Notes: generated from the sequence alone by a model not told the origin. A DNA stretch of 56,655 bases from Gnetum montanum (GCA_015680685.1 MNCI01007628.1:6625-63279); one strand, 5' to 3'; positions 35,757 to 46,743 are shown, numbered from the stretch's first letter. A program made the numbers and translations.

Positions 35757-38700
35757 TTTCCAATTGATTTTAGTAGGTTAGGTTTTACTAGTTTTATGCC
35801 TTAGTAGGCCATGGTTTAGTGATACAAGCCTATTAGGTGCATTTGGCATCAGTTAGGGCTATTTTTGGGCTATGTGGACATGAAAATTGAGAGTTCTTAA
35901 GCTTCCACACTAGCCCCCCCTATTTCCACTCTAGCTAGCATGGAAGAAGTGGTCCTCAAGATAGAAATCAAGAGAAGTAGGTTTTGGGGCATCTAGAGGC
36001 CCAAACGTAAGGTCTCGGGGCACTCTAAAGGTAGTGTAGGATCAAATATATTAAAATTGGATACTTTGAAGGTTTGTAAAGGCCAAAAGCATGTTTTGCA
36101 GCCTTCCCCATGTTTCTACACTAATGAGAGTGGAAGAAAAGGGGTTTAGATTGGTGAATCAAAATCTTAACCAAAATAGGATCAAATGAAGTTAAATTAA
36201 CAATAGGAGGCAAGATCTAAAACTTATGCATCCTCTAGCTTCATTTTGAGGTGGTTTGAGTTGATTTTTGGTGTTAAAACATGTTGAAATTGCTTTCCCC
36301 CTCTTTCCATGCTAAGAATAGTATCTTCAGTATGGAAGAATGGGAGAACACTTGTTTCATGATTTCAAGATGATTTAAGAGCACATCGACTAGGTTTCTA
36401 GGCTCCTAGGACTATAAATCATGATTTTGCAAGTTTCTTACTAATTTTGGGCATGTTTGGAGGTTACTCATGGGAATCTAAGGTCTCATCCCCCTATTTC
36501 CATGATGGGGGAGTTTCTACACCATGGAAGATTAGGGGAAATGGGTTTTGAAGGTTAAATGAGAAAAATCTTCGGACTATGAGGTCCTAAGCTTTTTCGG
36601 TGTAGATCTTTGGCTTCTGGGAGTGTCATCTTGCCATAAAAAGTGGAAAGGTAGTATTCCCCCATATTTTGACATTGTCCATGATGGAGGAAATTATCTC
36701 TAGCATGGATGGGGTAGGAATATCAGATCTAGGCCAATTGGATCACAATCAACTATGCATGTTAGCTCTTAGAGCTATCGAAGTTAAGAGCTAGGATTCT
36801 AGGTCAATATTTGGTAGTTTTGATTATTCCTAGGTTATTTTTTGGTGTTATCCCTCTTTTAAATGCTAGGTCTAGGGATGCTTAGCATGAAAGACTAGGG
36901 TGAGTAGCTTTGTGGCCATTTATGATCAGTTTTCCAAGGTTTGAAGGCTTCAATGGGTCTTGATAAGATTTTATTGTGCATGCAAGATATTTTGATGTTA
37001 TCTTGAGGTGTCTATGGACCCCAAATGAGTTTTCCATCTTAGTCTCCATGTTTACTATCATGGAAGAGAGGTTTCCCAACATGGAAGAACCACAAATCTC
37101 ATATCTGGACTAATTTTTGGCCTTAATCGACTATGCATGTAGGCTTCTACGGTTGCTAGGGCTAAGGACTAGGGTTTTTGAGCTTCTTCCCTTTCTTTCA
37201 TGTTGGGGATGGTATGATAAATGTGGAAGATTGGAAGGAGTAGAGTTTTAGCCATTTGAAGTTACTTTTATAGGGTTTGAGGGCTCTAGAATATGTAAAA
37301 CTTGTCTTAGGATTTGTGTAGGGTTGTAGGGTGTTTGTTTGATGTGTCCAAAGGCTATTTTTTGATTCCCCCTAAAGTTCCCCCTACTTCCATGTTGGAA
37401 AATGTGGAAGAGGGGGACTATCAGCATGGAAGAACTAAGGAACATTACTTTTTACCATTTTCTATCATTTTTGGCTTTTGCTAGTGTTGGCTATCACTAC
37501 CTAGTGTCAAAACTTGGTCATTTCGAGGGTCATTATATTGTTTTTGATGTTTTCCCATTTCTTCCATGCTAGGGTTCTCATGCTTAGCATGGAAGATTAG
37601 GGAAAATTTATTTTTGGCTATTTATGATCAATTTTGGTGAGTCTAAGGATTTTGGGATGCACAAATAGGGTTGTAGGACATACACAAGGCTTTTTTTTGG
37701 CATCTGTTTAGGGTATGTAAAAGTTATTTTTAAGTTTCCCCAAGGTTCCTTCTTGCTTCCATGTTGGACAACATGGAAAAGGTGGATCCTAGTATGGAGG
37801 AACTAGGGAACCCTTCTTTTTGCTAATTTTCATTAGTTTTGGCTATGCATATGTGTCCACAAGGTCACCGGTGTTAACTATTGATTCCTAGGGTTAAAAT
37901 CTAGTCACTTTGATGGTTGTGAGAAGGTTTTTAGCCTTTCCCCCTTCATCCATGCTAGGTTGAGGATGCTCAACATGCAAAACATAAGGAAGGTAAGTTT
38001 TGATCATTTTCAATGATTTTCATAAGTTTGGTGGCTTCAAAAAAGATTGGGTTGCTTCTAGAAGTCAAATTGCATGCAAACTTCAATAGTTTTATTTTTC
38101 CCCTTCTATCCATGTTGATATTAAAATGCTTAGCATAGATGAGGTCCTTCCTAGTGTGGAAAAGCCTTATGGAGTTTATTTTTGTTGGTTTTTTGTAGTC
38201 TAGTGGCTTTTAGAGAGGCTGTTAAGGTTTTGGTGCCAATACAAGGTAATTTAAGGTTATTTTCTTGCTTTTGGGACCTCCAACTGACCTTCTTAGCACC
38301 ATCCACCTTGTTTCCATGCTAAGAAGTGTGGAAGAGGTCTTTCTAGTGTGGAAGAATTAAGAAAGTTAGATCTAGACCAATTAAACATCCAATCGACCAT
38401 GCATGTCAGCTTCTAGGGTTGCTAGTGTCGACGGTCAATACTAGGTGTCAAGATCTAGTGGTTTGAAGGCTCTTAGATGCCTCATGCAATCTTTCCTTCC
38501 TTCTTCCACATTGGGCATGATGGACCTAGCATGGATGAGAGAAAGATGATAGTTTTGTGTAATTTTTTGCTACTTTTGAGGTCTTTGGAAGCTCTATAAG
38601 GTTCCAACAGGGTCTAGGGATTAGTAGGGTAGGTTATTTGGCTATTTTGGGTCATAAATTAGGTTGTCTTCAATACCCCCAAGGTTTCCATGTTGATTCC

Positions 38701-39300
38701 ATGCTGGGAAACATGGAGGATGAATTCACTAGTGTTGAACAAGCTATGAATGGAGAATCAACTTGTTCTAAGGTCATCCTAGGCTACTGGAGGGTTATGA
38801 GGAAGTAATAGACTTTAAAATATGGTTACTAGGTAGTCAATTTAAGAAATTTTAGTCTATTTCCCATCCATCCACGTTGGGACTATGATGATTAGCATGG
38901 ATGAAGCCTTCCCTAGTTTAGAACTATTATATCCCAAGGTTTTGACTAGTTTCAACTAGGTTTGGTGAGGTTCTAGGGCTACCAAGGATGCTTGGAGGGG
39001 TTATGGGTCATGTGGGCCTATGTCAGGGGTCAAAGTTGGGCTAGATGGGTGATGGGGGGTAGGAATGGATGTTACCCCCTTTTTTCTATGTTGGGTAGTG
39101 TTGCCCTAGTGTGGAAACCCAAGTTGTCCAGTTTTGGCAAGGCCTAGCGCCCTTTTGGGAGCCCAGGGTTGGAAAAGGTAGGTTTTAGTTACTAAAAATG
39201 GCTAAAAGGTTATGTTTTAGTGGCTTTAGGTAGTGGTAGGCATATGTCTAGACTAGGCATAGCTTTCCTAATGTGGATGCATGGGAGTTAAGGTTGAAAT
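35757..39300. repeat. ~187-bp tandem array with a hairpin in each unit
   Basis: A recurring anchor TGGAAGA (or a close variant) stands at 35941, 36131, 36333, 36525, 36706, 36888, 37061, 37224, 37405, 37590, 37774, 37976, 38136, 38329, 38532, 38714, 38899 and 39112. Spacing averages about 187 bp (160-213). In each unit the anchor is the right arm of an inverted repeat: TTCCATGCTA/TAGCATGGAA (37562-37594) is perfect with a 13-nt loop, and TTCCATGTTG/CAACATGGAA (37757-37778) is perfect with a 2-nt loop. Many other units have imperfect arms. Units also share TTTATGATCA and GGTTGCTAG-type blocks. The latter recur about every 365 bp, suggesting a dimeric higher-order repeat. No coding potential. 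Confidence 0.85.
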
Positions 39301-40249
39301 ATTATTAAGGGCGTATGGTGGGGCCAAACCAAAAATTTTAAAATTTTAAATTCTTAACCTAACTCCCACCAATCTTCCCCCAGCTCCCCCTCCCCCCCCA
39401 CACTTTAGTTCACTTAGAGTTATGGTGCACTAAACAGGAAACTAGGCTTTAGAGGTCGATGTTTTAGGTTTATGTTTGATTTTTATGGTTATTTCTCAAA
39501 GGTTTTGGTTATAATTCACATTCTTGACAAGTAGCACATTGGTAGAGAGACAAAAAAAAGATTTCTTGTTGTAGAGAGTACCAATATTTAGTGTGGGAGC
39601 CTTCCATCTCCCCTATACCTAGCGTTGAACCTCCATTCCTTGCTAATTTCAACCAACATTGGTGCAACAACTATGGTGCCCAAGTAGTATGGAGGGAAAT
39701 GTAGAAATCCTAGGATTTAGAAGGTTAATGAGGAGGAAAGGGATCTATCAGGGCTACATAGACCCATCTAAATCCAAGATTCATTGATGATTGCTCCAAG
39801 GTAGGCAATCCTAGCCATTTTTTTGCTTAGGTTTCTAGCCATTTTGCTTGTTTTTCTTACTACGTGTGGGGCCATTTTCTTTAGATCTATGGTGATAGAG
39901 AGGGCAAAATGAAATTCTATAAAATACCATCTCCTATTTTGGCCATTATTATGTATAACTATGGTCTTTTCATTGTTTTGGCTTCAGTAGATTTCATTTT
40001 TAAAAATTAGGCTTGTTGTTTTCATGCTTTTTTCCCAAAAATTGGGGGTAGGGCCATTTTTCTTAGGTCTAGGCTTTGATGTTCATTAAAATTTAATTCT
40101 AATGAAATAATACCTCATTTTTGATGTTTTTTTTAACTAGGTATGATTTGATTTGGCTTTTTTGGCTATATTTCATGGTTATGTCAAATTAGGCTTTATG
40201 AATTTTAAGCTTTTTGCATGAAAAACGCAAGCAAAGTTGTGTATTTTTT
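39301..40249. other. Element E spacer between arrays
   Basis: AT-rich with pyrimidine and C-runs (39360-39410). No gene or clear repeat is seen, though fragments such as GGGGCCATTTTCTTTAG and GGGGCCATTTTTCTTAG (about 39870 and 40050), also ~180 bp apart, hint that periodic sequence continues through it. Confidence 0.4.
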
Positions 40250-41000
40250 ATTACAACAACAACTACATATTCTTAATATCTAATGTTATGGGTTTTTATC
40301 CCTATGTTTAAGCTTTCTAATGGCTATTTTTTCACTCAATTTGGATTAACAAAGATGGAGTTATGGCTGTTTTCATAAAGTCATGCAGTTAGGTGTTCTA
40401 TGCCATTTTTTAGAATTTCATGTAGATTCATGAAATTTTACTAAGTAAACAGAAATGGTATTAGCTAAGTTTTAGTTATGAATAGGTGGGTCCTAGTTTC
40501 ATATTTCCAATGGAGGTGGAATCACTTTGTTTGGACTAGAAATGATTTTTTTATTAATCTTGTGTCAAAAGGGGGTTTGTACCATCTTTAGATTTTTATC
40601 CAAATTGATGAATTTTTTTTGTATAAATGGAAAGGGCTATAAATTTTTGTTAAATGTAAGTGCATAGGGCTTGATTCAAGATTTAAAATTATGGTAGAAT
40701 CACTATGTTTGAAGCTTAAAATTTGTTTTACCAACCCTGTACAAAACGAGGTTAATGGTGACAGTTGCAGTTTGCTAGTTTTATCTATGTTTCATGTAAA
40801 AAGTGGTTATGTATTTCTAGTTGTGATGTTCATGGCTAAAAAGCTTGTGATTTTAGGATTCATTCCATGGTAGAATCATTGAAATTATAGCTTATATAAA
40901 TTTTTAATGAGTTTTCTAGATAAACTATATGAATAAGGTTAAATCTTGGTTGTAGCAGTTTACCCCTTTGGGAATGAATGTGATTGACATGTGTAGAGAT
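40250..41000. repeat. Second tandem array, ~180-bp period
   Basis: About four diverged units. GGTGGAATCACTTTGTTTGG (about 40510), GGTAGAATCACTATGTTTGA (about 40691) and GGTAGAATCATTGAAATT (about 40869) are in register, about 180 bp apart. A weaker unit lies near 40335. Flanking blocks such as ATTCATGAAATTTTACTAAG and ATTGATGAATTTTTTTTG keep the same spacing. The sequence is unrelated to the hairpin array but the period is nearly the same. Confidence 0.7.
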
Positions 41001-41403
41001 TTTTGTTGTTACCTCTCATGTATATGGGGATTGCTAAATATGTAGAAATTATGTTTTAAAATTTTTTTTAAGAAAATTAAATGCTTTTACTATTTTTAAC
41101 AAGCTTTTTTTACTATGGCTATTTTTTCTAAGTTTTAATGCTTTTTCTAAGTTTATGCATGGTTTAAATTAAAGCCTAATTCTGGTTATGAATTTTTGGC
41201 TATGAAGTAAAAGGCTATGAAAGGTCATAATTATTCTTTTTGTGTAATTTCTTAAGAAAACTTGAAAAACACCTTAGAGCCCTTTGCAGGGGCTAATTTC
41301 ACCCCCAACTAGGATGTTTTTCCACACTTTTTAAGAAATTCTAATTGATCAAAATGTTTTTGCTTTGCCATGTAGGGTCTTCTTGAAGCTCATACTCATC
41401 ATT

Positions 41404-42389
41404 ATGGAGTTAGTGAACATCTTATGCTATATTGACCATTCCAAGGCCAACACCCCACTCCTTGACATGCCTTTTGGAAAGGTATGAGTGTGGTTCTAGC
41501 CTAGGACAAGGGAATTCCTTGCCTACATCCTACAAAATTTTAGTGTGATGCTATGGTCACACTTTTTTGTGAATGTGGCTATTGTGGAGTGGGATTCTAG
41601 CTGAGACATGGATAATGATTCCTTGCCAAATCTCCCCTTCGATATCTCTAGTATCTACAAGATTGCTACTGATCTAACAATGTTGTGTGCCAGAACTTAA
41701 TGGAAGATGGAGAGGTCCAATGAATACCTATGAGAACTGGTTATGGCCTTAAGGAAGAAGAATCAACAATAGGAGGAGGTGATTAGAGATCTCCAAGACT
41801 GCATGGTTTTTGTGGAAGTCCAAGTGGCTGACTCAGGGAAATTGCAAACCAAAGATATCATGTAGGCCTACTGCTGGCATATCATTTGGGGAAAATTAGT
41901 GCTCTTATAGGAGATGGCTAAACAATAGATGTAGATGAACCTCATCTTCTATAAGTTCAAGGATTGGAAAGATCACTGTGCTTGGGTTCTAGAGTGGGGT
42001 AAGAAACAAAAGGTCCACAAGCGGTAGTGCAAGGCAAATCATGGGGCCTACCTCAAGTGGCTCAAAGATGAGTCAATTGAACGATGTAAGAGATAGCTGT
42101 TCATCTAGGGGATCCAAGCAGAGAGTGCTTATTAGCTTTTTAAGAGTACTCTCATGATGGAACAATCCCCTACTCCTTAGATTACCACTACTGTAGGCAA
42201 GACCTTTGCACCTACTATTACCTAGGTGTCTCCTACTTGGACTATAGTAGATAGGACTGGCATCCTTTCTAGCATTGATTTTGGAGATGTTGATTGAGTC
42301 AACATCATGGAGGACCTGATCCTCCATTGTTTAGAGGAAGGCTTTTCACATTTATTCCCAAAAGTTATGGAGCTAGAATCTTCATAGGC
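41404..42389 (+). pseudogene. Decayed ~330-codon ORF of element E, unknown family
   Basis: From ATG at 41404 (MELVNILCYIDHSKANTPLL) one plus-strand frame can be read for almost 1 kb without an indel, but with 18 in-frame stops (13 TAG, 4 TGA, 1 TAA). Composition is protein-like: Trp-rich segments (WKMERSNEYL, FKDWKDHCAWVLEWGKK), charged helix-like stretches (EEVIRDLQDCMVFVEVQ) and a Thr/Pro-rich tail (TTTVGKTFAPTIT). A possible second exon at about 42476-42567 encodes the acidic, Pro-rich ASVDIGDPNGEDENDP...PPPD and ends in TAG at 42567. An AG precedes both 41404 (CATGTAG) and 42476 (TTTCAAG). I recognise no domain. It could be an accessory ORF of a Tat-like element, sense or antisense, or a captured gene. 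Confidence 0.55.
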
Positions 42390-42793
42390 TTGATATATTT
42401 TATGTTTTATATTTTTAGTTTTTATTTATAGTTTTGGCTATTGGTTACTAACATGCTATGTATTGTATTTCAAGCATCAGTAGACATTGGTGACCCCAAC
42501 GGTGAGGATGAGAATGATCCATGACTTCCTCCTCCAGATGCTTCTCAACAACCTCCATCAACCTAGTCTAGCATGTTGGTTATATATATTTGTTTTACTA
42601 TTTATGGCTATTGTTAGCTAGGACTATGTAATAGATGGTTATTATTATTATTATTTTGACATCTTTACCACACAATGTGGCCATGGCTATGTATATTATG
42701 AACATTTTAAATTTAAATTTAAAATTTTAGTTTTATTCTTGGCTATATATGTTATTGTTCTAGTGTTATAAACATTGTAAATGACTATGTTCA

Positions 42794-43829
42794 TGATTGC
42801 TAGAAAATTAATAGATTTGGCATAGTAGCCTCAACCCTAAATCCCTAGGGCATCCAAAAAAATGAGATTTGAGGAACCCTAGAGGGTTCAGAAAATCACC
42901 TAGGGACTTATGAAATGCAAAACAGAGAGTTGAAAAAATATAATGCAAAAATTACATATATGTAAAATTAAAAGCAAATAAAGATTGCACATAAAAATGA
43001 AATTTTAAAAGTTTGCTAAAATAATGAACAATGAGTTTTAGAAATATATACAAAAAATGCCTATGCGAGAGCAAATGAGGATTCATTGGGGTAGGAGTTC
43101 AAAGCTTGTTGAAGCAGATGATGTGATCTGCTCCATGATTAGGGCACTAAGCCATTCCTAATTCTTTTGGATCTCCTTTGTTGTAAAATATAGATATGCA
43201 ATTTGGGTTATTGATGGGAAGTGATAAAAGTGAGAAATTTGGCTACTAGATTACTCCACGTTGGAAGTTTGATGTCCTAGAATGTAGCATTGACATCAAA
43301 AACCCATAAGTCTTAGGGGGGTTCTAAAGGCTAAAATGCTTCCACACTAGGATTTAAGAGAATGTAAGCATGGGATATTGTAAGGGCTGCTTAAAAATTT
43401 CCATGTGTGAAAATGAAAAAAATTCTTGAATTGCCAATGAGTCTAGAACAAAATGCCAATGGTATAGAATTGCAAAAAGTGTGGAATCGGTAAATGGTAT
43501 TTGAGGCTAGTTTTTATAGGTTTTAGGCCATGAATGGTGCTACAAAATGGCTATAATTTGGTTGCACAAGCACTACAAATTAGCTATCAAATTATTAAAA
43601 GTTTTTGCTTCCATGGCTATTCCATTTACTATAAATAGTAACAGGGACACACCTTCTACATTGGAGATGAATATTCCATGTTGAGCCTTTTACCATGCTT
43701 ACTGAATTGGTTAATCAATGTTGGAGTGCATGGAGTGATGAAATTTAAATTTTGTAGCTTCCATGCTAGGGGTCTGCAGTTTCTACATAGGGGGTGGAGC
43801 CTCCCCCCTAGGGTAAACTTCCATGGTGG
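42794..43829. repeat. Element E right end repeat, truncated
   Basis: Partner of 34224-35756, collinear up to AAACTTCCATGGTGG, where it stops at the N at 43830. It contains the TTTACTATAAATAGTAA box at about 43626. The missing part corresponds to the last ~400 bp of the left copy. Confidence 0.8.
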
Positions 43830-43830
43830 N
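43830..43830. other. Single N at an abrupt homology break
   Basis: The right repeat of element E ends here mid-sequence and unrelated sequence follows, so this is probably a contig join. Confidence 0.6.
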
Positions 43831-44740
43831 TAAGGATTGAGATGAGATGCATTGACAAAGAATACAAAACACCACTACAAGTTCACCACCAACATTTTAT
43901 CTCCACACTTAATCTAGTCTTGTTGAACCATGTCGAAGAGTGCTTGTGATGATGGGATAAGGCTATGATTGAGATTACTATAATGGTCATTATGCAGATG
44001 GTCATGAAGGCTAACAACTTTACTAGCCATCTGACCTTTTGGTAGTTTTCTTTTGGTTGGGTTTCATTACTAGGGCCAGTTTTGATATGGTTTTCCTGTT
44101 GAATGAGTTGCATTACACTTGATGAACTTGGTTTTCCCATTGAACAAGATGTGTTATGTTTAGTGGACTTTAAAATTTTCCACCGAATGAAGTGTGTTAC
44201 ATTTAAGTGGACTTGAGAGTGGAGCATGATAGAGAGATATCATATGACCGTAGTGCATGAGTGTCAAATATAGGTTAACATTGTATTTTGTGATTAGGTT
44301 ACTAGGTTGGTCTCAAGGAGGGGTGCTAGATGGAGGGTGATGGTACAAGAAATCGTAACACAATAGGACAAACTCACCAAATCTTGTACATCAAGGTCAC
44401 ATGGTGACTTGTTGTGGTAATGATTTACATCCTTATGATGGCTTTAGACTTCATCCTGCAAACAAAGCTTTGAAAGGGTAAGAAAACCAAGTAAACAGAA
44501 CATGTTATAATGCTACAATATAGATATGCTACATGAAATGATAAAACCAAGCTACCTAGATCATCATTGTTACTATTTTAAGGCCATGTAGGCCATGGTA
44601 CTAACTTAAAGCCCTAGAAGGTTATGGTGCCAATTTAAAGTCATAGTGGATCGTGGTGCTAGTTATCTCAACAGGTTGTATCATCAATTTTAGGTCATGG
44701 TAGGCCATTGAAATTAGGCTTGCTTATTGATGATTGTTAG
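43831..44740 (-). other. Element D 3' region with minisatellite
   Basis: Non-coding sequence on the 3' side of the D integrase. 44575-44712 holds diverged GGCCATGGTAGGCCATGGT-type units related to 2538-2660. A 114-codon minus-strand frame (44227-43883) has one hydrophobic stretch (LLAFMTICIMTIIVISIIAL) but overlaps simple duplicated sequence (TGTGTTA...TTAGTGGACTT). I do not consider it a supported gene. Confidence 0.45.
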
Positions 44741-45750
44741 CTACATGTAGCATGGATTTATATAGGAATGATTGACTAGATTGCCCAGCTCATTACCATC
44801 CATGTTAGCTATCTTGAATGCATAATTCCCATAGGCTTTGGTGGTAAGGAAGGGTCCTTTTCAATTGGTTGAGAATTTTTCTACACGCTCATAGAAAGCT
44901 TTGAGGACGAGGTCATCTTCCTTGATCTTACACTTGGTCAAGTTATGATGATGCTGTCACTTCCTCTCTTGATAGTATTTTATGTGAGCAAGCACTTGCA
45001 TACATTGCTCCTCCATGAAGTCTAGGGCTACTTTCTACAACTCTTTGTTCCACTCATTGTTGATGAAGTCAGTCAAGGCTTCTCAAAGTGAAGGCACTTG
45101 TAATTCAAGAGGTAAAACAACTTCAGAACCATAAACTTGGCTATAAGGGGTTACACTAGTTACCATGCATGGACAAGTCACTCATGCCATTTGTGCTTTC
45201 TATTGTTGAGCATCTTCTTGAGAAAGTTGATGATGGCCTTGTTTCTTGCTTCTGGTTGGTCATTGGCTTGAGGCTAATAAGGAGATGAGAAAGAATGCTT
45301 AATGCCTAAATCATGATAGAAATATTTTATTTCTTGGCTACTAAATTATGGTTCATTATCCATAACTATGATAATGGTTATGCCAAAATGGGCTATAATG
45401 TTATCTAGGATGAATTTGTAGACCTACTCAGATGTAGTCTTCCTTAGGGGAATAGCCTCAACCCACTTTGTAAAGTATTTGGTTGCGGTGATGATGAAGC
45501 TATGCCCCATTGAAGACTTAGGTGTTATAGGTCTAATGATATCCAACCCCCATCATTAAAATGATCATGTTATTTGAGTGGTATGCAACTTAGTTGGTGG
45601 TACATGTATGAGGTTTCTATACTATTGACATGTGTCACAACATTTAACCTTCTACAAGTAGTCATTTTTCATATGGGGCCAATAGTAGTCTAACCATCTA
45701 ATCTTACAGCGATAGCTCTAGGTCTTATATGTCCTCTACAAACACCCTTC
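44741..45750 (-). pseudogene. Element D integrase (Tat-like)
   Basis: Minus-strand integrase in element order. The zinc domain end is DYYWPHMKNDYL then KCCDTCQ (about 45690-45630). The core has WGLDIIRPITP (first Asp), FIITATKYFTKWVEAIPLRK and AHFGITIIIVMDNEP (second Asp). The third catalytic region is SFSSPY, stop, PQANDQPEARNKAIINFLKK, with the Glu kept. The C-terminal part has ALTDFINNEWNKEL, HHHNLTKCKIKEDDLVLKA and KGPFLTTKAYGNYAFKIANM, ending at the stop at 44741. The DDE residues survive, but TAG, TAA and TGA stops break the frame. Sequence style and the second RNase H upstream indicate the Tat lineage. Confidence 0.88.
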
Positions 45751-45949
45751 TGAACCTCCTATAGGACTATTCTAGCTTCAGTTTTACCCAAGAAATTTAG
45801 GAGTATGCCCCCATAGGATTGTTGAAATAATGTGCTATTACCTACAATGACATACTACTTTGATCACTTGTGTATAGTGTCCTTTTGAGCAGTAGTCAGG
45901 CCTTGTGAGGATTTGCCATGCATAAGGTAAAATCTGATATCATCATGTC

Positions 45950-46568
45950 ACTCCTTAGCAAGAGTAGTATGAATTATGACCACAAAGGTATCGTTAGTGT
46001 TCTGTGTGATTGGAGTAGCATAATCCATGGTTAAGGTGGACAACTTACTAAATACATCTAGTATCACATTAAGGGCTAACATTGCAATTACATCAGCTAT
46101 GACATTCTTGTTTTGGGGTATGTGTTGGATATCAATGTCTATGAATTATTGTTGTAATTGCTTCCCTAGGTCATGGTATGGTTGTAAGTGTTTGTATGTA
46201 CATGCATAGACCTCGGTCACTTGGTTGACTAGAAGTTGTGAATAGGCTTTGATCATTAAGCATCTAATTCATAGGTCATGAGCTACCATCACCCCTCTGA
46301 TCAAACCCTCATACTCTGCTATGTTGTTTGTGCATGGAAACTCAAAATGATAGGCAAATGATCAGATTTCAATAGATAGGAATGTTACAATGGCAACGAC
46401 ATTGGCCTCATGGGATGTTGAAGCTCTATCAAAGTGCATGACTACCTCATAACCCTCAGGTACTTGGCTAACAACATTAATGTGTTCATCAAAGAGCTTA
46501 GGATCTATGGTTGCTTGATCATCAATGGGTAAATTTGTAAGTTGTACAACTATAGCTTGACCTTTCAT
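45950..46568 (-). pseudogene. Element D second RNase H (aRNase H)
   Basis: An additional RNase H between the RT-linked RNase H and integrase is a trait of Tat-lineage elements. After the linker MKGQAIVVQLTNLPIDDQ come EVVMHFDRASTSHE (first Asp; usual form FDGASNS) and PCTNNIAEYEGLIRGV (catalytic Glu). MIKAYSQLLVNQV follows, where the usual GDSQL Asp is Tyr, and then HIPQNKNVIADVIAML (final conserved block; Asp present). Stops interrupt it. Confidence 0.85.
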
Positions 46569-46743
46569 TGAGGATTGAGAGATATAATGAAGGTTAAACT
46601 CAAAAATTATGGCTTTCGATTGGGCTATACTACTATTTTCATAAATGTTGGTTGTTATGGCTCTAAGTATGTTATCCTCACAAATGACATTGACTCAGCT
46701 TTTGAGGAGGTAGTGTCTCCACTTCTTTAATGAGAAGACTAGT
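46569..46743 (-). pseudogene. Element D RT-linked RNase H, C-terminal part
   Basis: The minus strand reads SLKKWRHYLL and later NLHYISQSSMKGQA, matching the end of the RT-linked RNase H of Tat elements (LRHYLL ... YVPQKAIKGQA). It is cut at 46743 by the insertion of element C. The preceding part of the same domain is at 56487-56655. Confidence 0.85.
46739..46743. repeat. Element C target-site duplication, left copy
   Basis: CTAGT here and ATAGT at 56487-56491 differ at one base. Their position, at TG/CA ends on both sides, and the continuity of the D frame across them support a 5-bp duplication. Confidence 0.7.

Larger units (their letters stand above)
34224..43829. mobile_element. Element E: long-repeat element with satellite arrays
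   Basis: Two same-strand repeats, 34224-35756 and 42794-43829 (the second cut at the N at 43830), start TGATCACTAGAAAA and TGATTGCTAGAAAA and share many blocks. Between them lie a ~187-bp tandem array, a ~180-bp array and one decayed plus-strand reading frame, with no recognisable gag, RT or integrase. This looks like a non-autonomous LTR element. Orientation is unresolved. The reading frame is on the plus strand, but no clear primer site follows the left repeat and no purine tract precedes the right one. Related LTR-like sequence at 6930-8850 lies 5' to a minus-strand gag. Confidence 0.6.

Noticed and set aside
41404-42389. Stop-codon reassignment (TAG read as an amino acid)
   Set aside because: Nothing else in the window suggests a changed code; TGA and TAA stops also occur, and deamination of methylated CAG explains the excess.
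43883-44227. Small membrane protein with one hydrophobic helix
   Set aside because: It overlaps duplicated simple sequence in the 3' region of element D and has no homologue that I recognise.
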